Shown here: positions 24,086-33,545 of the stretch, one piece after another | Position numbering within the stretch: position 1 is the stretch's first letter | How the letters are laid out: every line of letters starts with the position of its first letter | Assembly: GCF_003611695.1 (NCBI RefSeq) | Contig: NZ_RAWE01000060.1 | Coordinates: forward strand, 1 to 46,774 | Source of the DNA: Corallococcus carmarthensis | Lineage (GTDB): Bacteria > Myxococcota > Myxococcia > Myxococcales > Myxococcaceae | DNA length: 46,774 nt | Direction of reading: 5' to 3' | Made by a program: the position numbers and the translations under genes | The notes under the pieces: model-generated | Told to the model about the DNA's origin: nothing | What the model saw: the letters and a program-made list of their open reading frames with translations, nothing else | Database searches by the model: none

Positions 24086-24486
24086 TGCAGCGTCTCCCGG
24101 GTCAGCTGAAGGTCCGTCTTCAAGCGTTCCTGCGTGTGGACCAGCGGCTTCTTGGGAATCCGCTTGGTACCCAGGAACAGGAGGAGGCCGGCCACGGCCA
24201 GCAGCACCGCGCCCACGATGAGCACGCCCACCGCGGCCCCCAGGGGCAGCGCCAGGCCCAGCGCGACGAAGAGCACCGCCAGCGAGGTGAGGGCGAGGAC
24301 GGCCCCCGCGCCCAGGAAGATGCCCGCCAGCCTGGCCGCCTGCAGCTCCTGCTTCAGCTCCTTCTTGGCGTGCATCACCTCCGCCTTCACCAGCAGGCGG
24401 GTCTCCGACAGTGCGTGCCGGATGAGTTCCGGGGTGGAGAGCGTCTCCAGCTGGGTGCGCTCCAGGCGTTCTGATTCGAGGTCCAC
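24082..24486 (-). CDS. Holin-like (phage holin superfamily III/YqjE-like) membrane protein
   Basis: 134 residues: an amphipathic N-terminal helix ('LIRHALSETRLLVKAEVMHAK', about 22-42) and two membrane helices between about 52 and 108, ending in a short charged tail. This is the pattern of YqjE/phage-holin-3-like proteins common in proteobacterial chromosomes, which are not phage genes. It is the first gene of the membrane pair. The promoter lies within 24487-24674. Confidence 0.8.
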   Translation of the reverse strand: MDLESERLERTQLETLSTPELIRHALSETRLLVKAEVMHAKKELKQELQAARLAGIFLGAGAVLALTSLAVLFVALGLALPLGAAVGVLIVGAVLLAVAGLLLFLGTKRIPKKPLVHTQERLKTDLQLTRETLQ

Positions 24487-24594
24487 GACCGTGCCTCCGA
24501 CAGGATGACTTCCAGGGCATCACCGACGGACGCCTGCCTGGCGTCCCGGCTGTCCCCGGTCTGTTCCTGAAGGTGGTCAGGAAGGGTGTGTGGG

Positions 24595-24691
24595 AGAAGT
24601 CCCGCCGCACACCCCATCCGCGTCCGTCTGCCTGCCTGGTACCCCGGCCCCGTGGGGAGGCCAGGGGTCCATGCCTAGCGGCGGGACTTCT
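24595..24691. repeat. Perfect 14-bp inverted repeat with 69-nt spacer
   Basis: Arms AGAAGTCCCGCCGC (24595-24608) and GCGGCGGGACTTCT (24678-24691). The right arm encodes the C-terminus of the ADP-ribosylglycohydrolase; the left lies in its 3' flank near the holin promoter. It could be a long-loop terminator, an mRNA 3' end structure or a trace of duplication. Confidence 0.6.
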
Positions 24692-25706
24692 GGTGGGCGA
24701 TCGCGGTGGCCAGCGTCTCGCGCACCTGGCGGGCCCGGAACAGGCGGTCCGCGGTGTCCAGCAGGTTCTCCGCGTACAGCACCTGCTTGCGCAGGCGGGC
24801 CGGGATGGCGCGGGTGCCCAGGTGCGCGCCCAGCAGGGCACCCGTGAGCGCGGCGGCCACGTCCGCCTCGCCGCCACAGCGCAGCGTGAGGACGACGGCC
24901 TCGCGGAAGTCGTGCGGCACCTTCAGCGTCGCGTACAGCGACGTGAGCAGCACCGGCACCACGTGGCACGGCAGGCCGTCCACGCCCTTCAGTTCGCTGG
25001 GGGGCACGCCCACCTTGCGCAGCTGGTTGAGCGCGCGCTGGGTGTCCCAGGTGAGCAGGCGCGGCAGGTGGCGGATCTCCTCCGCCAGGTTCTTGTCGTG
25101 CACGGCGGCGGACAGCGCCAGGGCCTCGCAGAAGGCCGCGGGCGTGAGGGCCTCCTGCTCCATGCCCAGCGCCACCGCCTGCGCGAACGCGGCCGCGGCG
25201 GCGGCGCAGACGGGGTCCTTGTGCGTGATGACGGTGAGCACGCCCGCGTCGTGCGGCAGGCGCGCGCGCTGACCGCTTTCGAAGAGGCCCACCACCAGCG
25301 CGCGGCTGAGCACCGACGGGCACTTCGTGCCCAGGGGCGCGCCCGCGCTCATCCACGGCGTGCCGCCCACCAGCCGCTGCAGCGCTTCGGAGAGGCTGCG
25401 CGGCGGCTGCAGGATGATGCCCTCCTGCCACAGCCACGCCAGGTGCAGCGCCGCGCTGCGGCCGTCCACCTTGCCCTCGCGGATGACGCTCTCCGCGGCC
25501 GCGAGCAGGAGCTGCGTGTCGTCGCTGAACTGGCCCTTGGCGAACTTGCCGCGCGGCCGGGGCGCGAAGTCCTCCGCCAGCCCGGGCAGCCGCGCCAGGC
25601 TCGCCGGGGGAATGCCCCTCAGCGGAAAGCCGAGCGCATCCCCGATGGCGAGCCCGAGAAATGCCGCGTGGAACCTGTCCTGGCGGTCTGCGGGAGTCAG
25701 CGGCAT
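24675..25706 (-). CDS. ADP-ribosylglycohydrolase (ARH/DraG family)
   Basis: 343 residues from ATG 25706; the frame stays open upstream but that part is atypical. 'AFLGLAIGDALGFPLRG' opens the family, 'GQFSDDTQLLLAAAES' carries the Asp-Asp-Thr of the di-magnesium site, and 'LRCGGEADVAAALTGALLGA' is the C-terminal metal motif, in which the usual GGDxD(T/S) reads GGEAD(V). It would remove ADP-ribose from Arg-modified proteins or from DNA/nucleotide conjugates. No DraT-type transferase is present nearby. The altered second metal motif may change activity. It is transcribed alone, towards the holin-like pair in the same direction. Confidence 0.85.
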   Translation of the reverse strand: MPLTPADRQDRFHAAFLGLAIGDALGFPLRGIPPASLARLPGLAEDFAPRPRGKFAKGQFSDDTQLLLAAAESVIREGKVDGRSAALHLAWLWQEGIILQPPRSLSEALQRLVGGTPWMSAGAPLGTKCPSVLSRALVVGLFESGQRARLPHDAGVLTVITHKDPVCAAAAAAFAQAVALGMEQEALTPAAFCEALALSAAVHDKNLAEEIRHLPRLLTWDTQRALNQLRKVGVPPSELKGVDGLPCHVVPVLLTSLYATLKVPHDFREAVVLTLRCGGEADVAAALTGALLGAHLGTRAIPARLRKQVLYAENLLDTADRLFRARQVRETLATAIAHQKSRR

Positions 25707-26152
25707 CGAAGGAGCGGAGATTACCCGAGCCTCAGCCAAGGACGAGCACCGAGATGAACGCAGCGAGGGCGCGCGACGCGACGGCGGATCGATCATGGGG
25801 CCTTGACGTGCACGAAGCGTGTGCGGTGGAGCGCCGGACAGGAAAGGTCCCGCTGGATTGCACCGCGCGCGTCGCCACTGTCTGCCTCCTTCGCCGTGAC
25901 CACGGCGCAACCGGGGGCGCGGTAGCTATCGCATCCCGCCGCGTTTCAGCAAGCAGGCGGGCCCGATGAAGCGCGCGAGCACGCGTCCATGTCCAACTTC
26001 GAATGCTGCGCATGGACCGAAAGGGACGCACGGGTGGCCGCGCGTGGGTGCGCAAGGCGCCGTGCGCGTGCACTGCCCACGGGCTCAGGTGTTCACCTTG
26101 ACGTCAGCGACTTCACTCCGTCCACGCACCGCGCACGCGGCGCACGCGCTGA
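25707..26152. other. 446-bp region without a supported gene
   Basis: Several short open frames exist on both strands, but none has a recognisable domain, an RBS or the strong GC3 bias of the flanks. The sequence is rich in CG/GC dinucleotides. It contains the upstream region of the ADP-ribosylglycohydrolase and perhaps a decayed gene. Confidence 0.55.
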
Positions 26153-26422
26153 TCACGAATCGTCGCGGCCCAGGTTGACCACCGCGAGCAGCCGCGCCAC
26201 CACCGCCTCCGCGCCCTGGTACAGCCGCGCGCCGTCCCACAGCGCGGGGGACGTGTGGCCGCCGCGCTCCAGCCAGTCCTTCTCCACCTCCGCGTAGGTG
26301 AGGTTGCGGAAGCGCACGCGGTCCTCCAGCGCGTGGTCCGTGACGAAGCGGCGCGCGGTGGCGGACGGCGGATCCGCGATGCGGTGGAACAGTTCCAGGA
26401 CGGGGGACTCAGGAGCGCTCAT
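26153..26422 (-). CDS. Small glutaredoxin-fold protein without active-site cysteines
   Basis: 89 residues. The pattern fits a thioredoxin/glutaredoxin fold: 'ELFHRIADPPSATARRFV' in the place of the CxxC helix, 'VRFRNLTY' as strand 2, 'TSPALWDGARLYQGAEAVVARL' with the cis-Pro and terminal helix. The redox cysteines are replaced ('DPPS'), so any role is non-redox, for example a binding or GST-N-like domain. It lies downstream of atpC but a strong terminator (26465-26514) separates them. Annotation rests on fold pattern only. Confidence 0.55.
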   Translation of the reverse strand: MSAPESPVLELFHRIADPPSATARRFVTDHALEDRVRFRNLTYAEVEKDWLERGGHTSPALWDGARLYQGAEAVVARLLAVVNLGRDDS

Positions 26423-26464
26423 GACAGCGCCGCATCATGCGCCGTCCGGGCCCTGGAACGCGAA

Positions 26465-26514
26465 AAGGGTGGAGCGCCGGCCCCCGTGCCGCGGGGCTTC
26501 GGAACTCCACCCTT
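26465..26514 (-). terminator. Terminator after atpC
   Basis: Perfect 10-bp arms (AAGGGTGGAG / CTCCACCCTT) around a GC-rich 30-nt loop that can fold further. On the minus strand the stem ends in CCCTTTTCG, so it looks like an intrinsic terminator for the atp genes. Confidence 0.75.
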
Positions 26515-26558
26515 CCGGTGCTTCACGCGCGCCCGGGAAGGACGCGCGAAAGGAGACG

Positions 26559-26963
26559 TCAGCGGGTCTCGGAGGCGCGGATGCGCGCGGCCTCGCGGCG
26601 CACCGCGGCCTGCTCCAGCGCGTAGCGCGCGTCCGCGGTGTTCAGGTCCTTGAGGCGCGCCTGGGCCTCGTCCATGCGGCGGCGGGCACCCGCGACGTCG
26701 ATGCCGGTGACGTGCTCGGCGGCGTCCGCCAGCACCAGCACCTTGTCGTTGCTCACCTCCACGAAGCCGCCGGCCACGAAGTAGCGGTCCTGGCGGCCCG
26801 CCTCGATGAGGGTGAGCGTGCCCGGCTCCACCAGCGACAGGAACGGCGTGTGGCCGGGACGCACGCCGAACAGGCCCTCTCCGCCCGGCACGATGGCCTC
26901 GTCGGCCTGCACGGACAGGATGCGCTTCTCGGGGGTGACGATCTCGACAGTCAGCTTGGCCAT
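26559..26963 (-). CDS. atpC: ATP synthase F1 epsilon subunit
   Basis: 134 residues. The beta-sandwich N-domain reads 'LTVEIVTPEKRILSVQADEAIVPGGEGLFGVRPGHTPFLS', cut here by family pattern, with 'GGFVEVSNDKVLVLAD'. The C-terminal two-helix domain ('ARRRMDEAQARLKDL', 'ALEQAAVRREAARIRA') is complete, so it can adopt the inhibitory up-state. Epsilon couples F1 to the c-ring. It is the last gene of the atpD unit, 29 bp after the unknown exported protein, and ends at a clear terminator. Confidence 0.95.
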   Translation of the reverse strand: MAKLTVEIVTPEKRILSVQADEAIVPGGEGLFGVRPGHTPFLSLVEPGTLTLIEAGRQDRYFVAGGFVEVSNDKVLVLADAAEHVTGIDVAGARRRMDEAQARLKDLNTADARYALEQAAVRREAARIRASETR

Positions 26964-26992
26964 GAAGGTCCTCGTGCTACCGCACTACCGCA

Positions 26993-27544
26993 TCAGAAAG
27001 TCAGCCGCTGGGTCTGCACGCCCACCGGCTCGAACTCCAACACCCCGGCGTCCGTCAGGCGGGGGCCCTTGCCCGGAATGCCCAGCGTGCCCTCCAGCCA
27101 CTTGAGGTGGTGGGCCAACTGCCGCACTTCCAGGAGCTGCTTCGTCGTCATCAGCTCCGTCAGCCGCCGCTCCTGGAGCTTCTGCCCGGTGCGGTCGAAC
27201 TGGGCCGCCACCATCACCCGCGCCCACGCCAGGTTGCTGCCCTTCGTCTTCTTCTTGCCGGGGAGCGGCTTGCCCTTCTCCACCAGCGGGTAGAGCACCC
27301 AGACCTTCTCCCCGTCATTGGAGGCGAAGTACAGGTCGTCCACCGTCCCCACGCACACGTCCGCCGACCAGAGGGGCCCGCTCTCCTTGAGCATCTCCAG
27401 CCGGCACTTCCCCACGCCCACGTCCACGGTGCGGACGCTGTAGAGCCCGTTCGCGCTCACCCGTGCCCGGCTGCCGCGCTCCTCCGCCAGGGCGGAAGGC
27501 GCGGCACCACACAGCAGCAGGGCGAGCGCGACGGTCAGGCGCAT
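26993..27544 (-). CDS. Unknown exported protein inside the ATP synthase cluster
   Basis: 183 residues with a clean signal peptide (about 1-20, 'LLLCGAAPSALA'). The mature protein has two cysteines ('GKCRLEML', 'ADVCVGTV'), several strands, and a Lys-rich 'GKPLPGKKKTKG'; no domain is recognised. It begins 4 bp after the atpD stop and ends 29 bp before atpC, so it must be co-expressed with F1 subunits. A periplasmic protein there is not part of known F-ATPase operons. It could be a lineage-specific insertion with no ATPase role. Confidence 0.8.
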   Translation of the reverse strand: MRLTVALALLLCGAAPSALAEERGSRARVSANGLYSVRTVDVGVGKCRLEMLKESGPLWSADVCVGTVDDLYFASNDGEKVWVLYPLVEKGKPLPGKKKTKGSNLAWARVMVAAQFDRTGQKLQERRLTELMTTKQLLEVRQLAHHLKWLEGTLGIPGKGPRLTDAGVLEFEPVGVQTQRLTF

Positions 27545-27548
27545 GGGC

Positions 27549-29115
<1,567 letters not shown>

Positions 29116-29226
29116 GCCTCCCGGGTCCGCGCACGTAAGTCCCGCTTAGCGGAGTGGTGTCCCGGGCGCCAGTCCCTTGCGGTTCCCTCTGGGGCGCCTG
29201 CCCGGTAGGGGGCCCTGGAACGACGA

Positions 29227-29272
29227 AGGGCCCGCGCCCCGGCGCTCGTGTGAGCGCGAAGCAACGGGCCCT
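29227..29272 (-). terminator. Terminator-like hairpin after atpG
   Basis: 8-bp perfect arms AGGGCCCG / CGGGCCCT with a 30-nt loop. On the minus strand the stem ends in CCCTTCG. It lies about 40 bp past the atpG stop. Confidence 0.6.
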
Positions 29273-29313
29273 GCTGTGTCTGGAGCCTCGGGAACGGCCG
29301 GCCGGGAGGCGGA

Positions 29314-30210
<897 letters not shown>

Positions 30211-30288
30211 GGACCGGAAACTCCTCTGGGACGACGTGCGGCGCGCGCCCCGTGACAGCCCGGGCTGGCCTTGAGGGACGGCGGGCCC

Positions 30289-30317
30289 CCTATATAGGCG
30301 GGGCGGGGGCCGGTCAA
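30289..30317 (-). promoter_or_regulatory. Sigma70-like promoter candidate for atpG
   Basis: Minus strand TTGACC (30312-30317), 17 bp, TATAGG (30289-30294), within CTATATAG, the only AT-rich patch in this GC-rich spacer. It lies about 80 bp upstream of the atpG ATG. Confidence 0.55.
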
Positions 30318-30476
30318 CGGCGGGGTGCCCGGAGCGGGCCCGGCCCCGGCCCATCTCCACAGCCGTCCGGGGGCCGGGCGGGCGTGAACAGTTCCGGGCT
30401 CCGGGCCCACCGTGGCGCTTTCCCCAGCAGGGGGCGCCGGAAGAGAATGGCCCCTTCCGACTGTTGCGCGGGGTCC

Positions 30477-31124
30477 ATGAAGGTTGGCGGCACGACCAGG
30501 GTGTGGGTGCGCAGGGGCCTGGGGCTGCTCGGGCTGGCCGTGGCCGTGCTGCTGGGCCTGTCCCACTTCGTGCGCCTGCGCTACCAGGGCCGCATCGTGC
30601 CGCTGGCGGGCGCTCCAGAGGCCCCCATGGCCCTGGTGTTCGGGGCGGGGCTGGCGCCGGGCGCGGTGCCGTCGCCGGTGCTGGCGCAGCGGCTGGACAC
30701 GGCCATCGCGCTGTGGCGGCAGGGCAAGGTGCGGTCGCTGCTGGTGAGTGGGGACAACTCGGCGCCCTTCCACAACGAGACGCGGGCCATGCGGCGCTAC
30801 CTGCTGGAGCGCGGCGTGCCGGAGGAAGCGGTGCTGGGCGACGAGGCGGGGCTGTCCACCTACGACAGCTGCCTGAGGGCCCACTCGGTGTTCGGCGCGA
30901 ACCGGGCGGTGCTCGTCACGCAGCGCTTCCACCTGTCGCGGGCGCTCTTCATCGCCAACTCGGTGGGCATCGACGCGTGGGGCGTGGCGGCGGACGAGGG
31001 ACGGGCGACCCCCTGGCGCTACACGGTGCGCGAGACGCTCTCCCGGGTGCTGGCCCTGGCCATGGTGCTGCTGGAGGTGAAGCCCGGCAGCCCTGACAGC
31101 CAGCCACCGACGGCTCCCCGCTGA
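30477..31124 (+). CDS. SanA/YdcF-family (DUF218) membrane protein
   Basis: 215 residues from ATG 30477 (an ATG at 30447 with a GGAAGAG upstream is an alternative). One N-terminal membrane helix ('[19 protein letters not shown]') anchors an extracytoplasmic DUF218 domain: '[11 protein letters not shown]' strand, '[20 protein letters not shown]', '[20 protein letters not shown]', '[31 protein letters not shown]'. These blocks match SanA, linked in enterobacteria to envelope barrier function and vancomycin resistance at high temperature. Biochemical activity is unknown. It is divergent from atpG. Confidence 0.88.
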   Translation: MKVGGTTRVWVRRGLGLLGLAVAVLLGLSHFVRLRYQGRIVPLAGAPEAPMALVFGAGLAPGAVPSPVLAQRLDTAIALWRQGKVRSLLVSGDNSAPFHNETRAMRRYLLERGVPEEAVLGDEAGLSTYDSCLRAHSVFGANRAVLVTQRFHLSRALFIANSVGIDAWGVAADEGRATPWRYTVRETLSRVLALAMVLLEVKPGSPDSQPPTAPR

Positions 31125-31236
31125 CAGGGGCGGGCCCGGCAGGCAGGCGGGCGGAGTCCATTGCCGCTCCCATCCGGGGGGCACATTTTCGTAGGGACAC
31201 GGAAGCTTTCTCAACCGTCCCTGTCGAGGAGACCCC

Positions 31237-31512
31237 ATGCGGTTCAACAAGCTCGGAGATGAGGACGTGGGCGAGTCCACCTCGCTGCGCCACCGGAACC
31301 CGGACACCGGAGAGGACGAGATCAACATCACGGACCAGGACCTGGCCCTGTCGCCCCCGATGGAAGAAGAGGCGGATGCGCGGGACATCCTGCCGGATCA
31401 GATCCAGCGCTTCGGCCGGGGAGACGAGGAGGAAGAGGACCGCGAGCTGACCGCGCAGCCCGATGAGCCCGGCCCGCGCGCGCAGTCGCCGGACCTGCTG
31501 CCCGAGGGGTAG
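31237..31512 (+). CDS. Small acidic protein of unknown function
   Basis: 91 residues from ATG 31237 with RBS GAGGAG at 31226-31231. It is strongly acidic (runs such as 'GRGDEEEEDRE'), with 'NPDTGEDEINITDQDLAL' in the middle and many Pro; probably disordered. There is no signal peptide and no known domain. It is flanked by a 12-bp terminator hairpin and stands alone. Its acidity is of interest beside the histone-like gene that it converges on, but no link is shown. Confidence 0.65.
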   Translation: MRFNKLGDEDVGESTSLRHRNPDTGEDEINITDQDLALSPPMEEEADARDILPDQIQRFGRGDEEEEDRELTAQPDEPGPRAQSPDLLPEG

Positions 31513-31543
31513 CCGGGTCCGAGAGCCTGGCGCGGCGTCAAAC

Positions 31544-31574
31544 AGGGCGCGTCCCCGTGCGTGGGACGCGCCCT
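31544..31574. terminator. Strong bidirectional terminator
   Basis: 12-bp perfect arms (AGGGCGCGTCCC / GGGACGCGCCCT), 7-nt loop, followed on the + strand by TTGTTTT. It separates the acidic ORF (+) from the SMI1/histone-like gene (-). Confidence 0.85.
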
Positions 31575-31624
31575 TTGTTTTCAGGTGGGCCCCCGAGGAG
31601 GTCCCCTCCCGTGCCCCGTGCGGC

Positions 31625-32953
31625 TCAGGACCGGCGGCGCGAGGGCTTCTTCGCCGCGGACTTGCGGGCCGGGGCCTTCTTCGCGGCGGCCTTGGCCGGG
31701 GCCTTCTTCGTGGCGGCCTTCTTCGTGGTGGCCCCACGCTTCTGGACAGCACCCTTCTTCGCGGCAGCGCTCTTCTTCGCTGTGGTGGCGCCACGCTTCT
31801 GGGCGGCACCCTTCTTCGCGACGGCAGCGCCACGCTTTTGAGCGGCCCCCTTCTTCGCGGCGGCCTTGCCCGTGGCCTTCTTCGCGGCTCCACGCGCGGG
31901 CGCGGCCTTCTTCGCGGTGGCCTTGCCCACGGCCTTCTTCGCAGCGCCACGCGGAGGCGCGGCCTTCTTCGCGGCTCCACGCGGAGGCGCGGCCTTCTTC
32001 GCGGCGGTCTTCTTGCCAGCCGCCTTGCGCGCTCCCGCCCCTGTGGGGCCGGCTTCGCTCGGCGCTTCCGCTTCGGGGGCAGCAGCCTTCTTCGCGGCAC
32101 CCTTCCGCGGGCTCTTCCGGGCGGGCTCGGGCGGCGTCTCCCTGGCGACCGGGGTGGCCTCCTCGCCGCGGGCCTTCTTCGCGGCGGGGCGCTTCGGCTC
32201 GGGCTTCTCGAACAGCTCTCCCTGCTCGTCGCCTTCGGCCTCCTCCTCGCCGGTGTCCTCGGCCAGCTCCTCCTCCAGTTCCTCCTCGCCGGACACCTCC
32301 GCCTCCTCGTCCTCCTCGCCCGCTTCACGGGCCAGGGCGGCCAGGTCGCTCGAGTAGTCGCGGCCACGGCCGACGGGAGCCCCCTCGTCGTCCTCCGCCT
32401 GCGCCGCGGCGCCGGACAGCGCGCCCTGGAGCACGGCGTTCATGGCGCGCGCGAAGGTCCGCTCCCCGAAGCTCTCCACCTCTTCCACCGGCGGAACCAG
32501 CACCTCGAGCATGTCCTTGAGCGCGCGGTACAGCCGCATCTCCTTCTTCTCGCCGTCCCAGGTGCCGAAGACCCAGTCGTCCCCGTCCAGCGCGTCCACC
32601 CAGCCGGGCAGCGGCCCGCCGCCGTCCCCCTGCTCCTCCATCGCGGACTTGCGCGCGACGAACAGGTGCCGGTGCGCCCCCTTCAACCCGAAGCGCCACA
32701 CGCCCGCGGCGGGCAGGCCCACCACCATCAACCGGCTCTTCTCCAGGACGCTGGGCGCACCCTCACCGCCACGCAGCGGGTACAGCCGAACCTCGCCCTG
32801 GAACTCACCGCCGTTGAGCGCCTGGTACAGGTCCGCCAGATCCTCGGGGAACGGGACGCCGCACTCCGTCTCCGCGCGGCGGACCTCCTCCGACTGCACA
32901 CCCTCCGAGGTCGCCTTCGCCGACTTGCGCAGTGCCTCCAACCACTCGTGCAT
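31625..32953 (-). CDS. SMI1/KNR4 domain fused to acidic and histone-H1-like tails
   Basis: 442 residues in three parts. Residues 1-175 form an SMI1/KNR4 (SUKH) domain: 'EVRRAETECGVPFPEDLADL', 'ALNGGEFQGEVRLYPL', 'DDWVFGTWDGEKKEMRLY'. Residues 186-249 are an acidic tract rich in Glu/Asp. Residues 250-442 are almost only Lys, Ala, Pro, Arg and Gly, with AKK and PPRGAAKK repeats, like eukaryotic H1 tails or bacterial Hc1/Hc2/AlgP-type proteins. RBS GGAGGGG sits just before the ATG. SUKH domains are protein-binding immunity modules in toxin systems; the tail should bind nucleic acids. This suggests a chromatin-associated adaptor (inference). Confidence 0.85.
   Translation of the reverse strand: MHEWLEALRKSAKATSEGVQSEEVRRAETECGVPFPEDLADLYQALNGGEFQGEVRLYPLRGGEGAPSVLEKSRLMVVGLPAAGVWRFGLKGAHRHLFVARKSAMEEQGDGGGPLPGWVDALDGDDWVFGTWDGEKKEMRLYRALKDMLEVLVPPVEEVESFGERTFARAMNAVLQGALSGAAAQAEDDEGAPVGRGRDYSSDLAALAREAGEEDEEAEVSGEEELEEELAEDTGEEEAEGDEQGELFEKPEPKRPAAKKARGEEATPVARETPPEPARKSPRKGAAKKAAAPEAEAPSEAGPTGAGARKAAGKKTAAKKAAPPRGAAKKAAPPRGAAKKAVGKATAKKAAPARGAAKKATGKAAAKKGAAQKRGAAVAKKGAAQKRGATTAKKSAAAKKGAVQKRGATTKKAATKKAPAKAAAKKAPARKSAAKKPSRRRS
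31628..32029 (-). repeat. Degenerate repeats coding the Lys/Ala-rich tail
   Basis: About 400 bp made of imperfect 15-39-bp units that recur around GGCCTTCTTCGCGGC on the + strand, coding AAKK-type motifs. Copies of the 24-bp PPRGAAKK unit are adjacent near 31960-32000. The tract is prone to length change. Confidence 0.75.
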
Positions 32954-33166
32954 GACCCCTCCACGACATCGACAGCCACCGAGGCCTGCACCTTACGGCG
33001 CCTGGGCCCCCGTGAGCAGTGTGCATGTCGGGTTTCGTCCACCCGACGCCTGTAGACATATCTGGAGAACCTGACACGGCCGCCCCCTCCATCCCCCCCG
33101 GCCGCCTGCCCCGGGGGCTGGCAGCCCGGATGGAAGCCCGCCTCCCCGGGCGTTAGGAAGGGCGCC

Positions 33167-33526
33167 ATGGCGCATCCCGTAAGCATCGAGGCGACGACCG
33201 AGACCTTCGACTCGCTCGTCATGGAACCCCGCGACGAGCTGGTGGTGGTGGACTTCTGGGGCCCCGGCTGCCCGAACTGCGACATCTACGCGGCCGCCGA
33301 ACCCGAGCTCCTCCAGGAGCTGGACGGCGCCCCCATGCGCGTCGTCAAGGTCAACGCCTACGAGCACGAGGCCCTGGCCACCCGCTTCGGCCTGTTCGGC
33401 ATCCCCACCTTCCTCCTGTTCCGCAACGGGAAGCTCCTGGGGAAGATGAGCCAGTACTACGGCAAGCCGTACTTCCTGGGCGTCATCCGCGACCACCTGC
33501 CCGGCGGCGCCAAGGCCCAGGCCTGA
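33167..33526 (+). CDS. Thioredoxin-like protein with CPNC active site
   Basis: 119 residues from ATG 33167, RBS AGGAAGG just upstream. Thioredoxin fold: 'VVVDFWGPGCPNCDIYAAAEPEL' with the dithiol Cys-Pro-Asn-Cys in place of CGPC, then 'VVKVNAYEHEALATRFGLFGIPTFLLFRNGKLLGK' by family pattern, including the cis-Pro in 'GIPTF'. There is no signal peptide, so it is cytoplasmic. The changed motif will shift its redox potential relative to Trx1. It is divergent from the SMI1/histone-like gene and converges with the ABC exporter, 19 bp apart. Confidence 0.9.
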   Translation: MAHPVSIEATTETFDSLVMEPRDELVVVDFWGPGCPNCDIYAAAEPELLQELDGAPMRVVKVNAYEHEALATRFGLFGIPTFLLFRNGKLLGKMSQYYGKPYFLGVIRDHLPGGAKAQA

Positions 33527-33545
33527 CCGGCCGGGCCTTGAAGCC

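Noticed and set aside
24082-24486. Possible prophage remnant because of the holin-like protein
   Set aside because: YqjE-like holin-fold proteins are ordinary chromosomal genes, and no other phage gene is near.
25732-26073. Minus-strand open frame of 113 codons in the gene-less region
   Set aside because: Arg/Thr/Ser-rich, no RBS, no domain; typical of random open frames at high GC.
31625-32360. Plus-strand Gly/Leu/Arg-rich open frames opposite the Lys/Ala tail
   Set aside because: Shadows of the biased tail codons; no start signal or domain.
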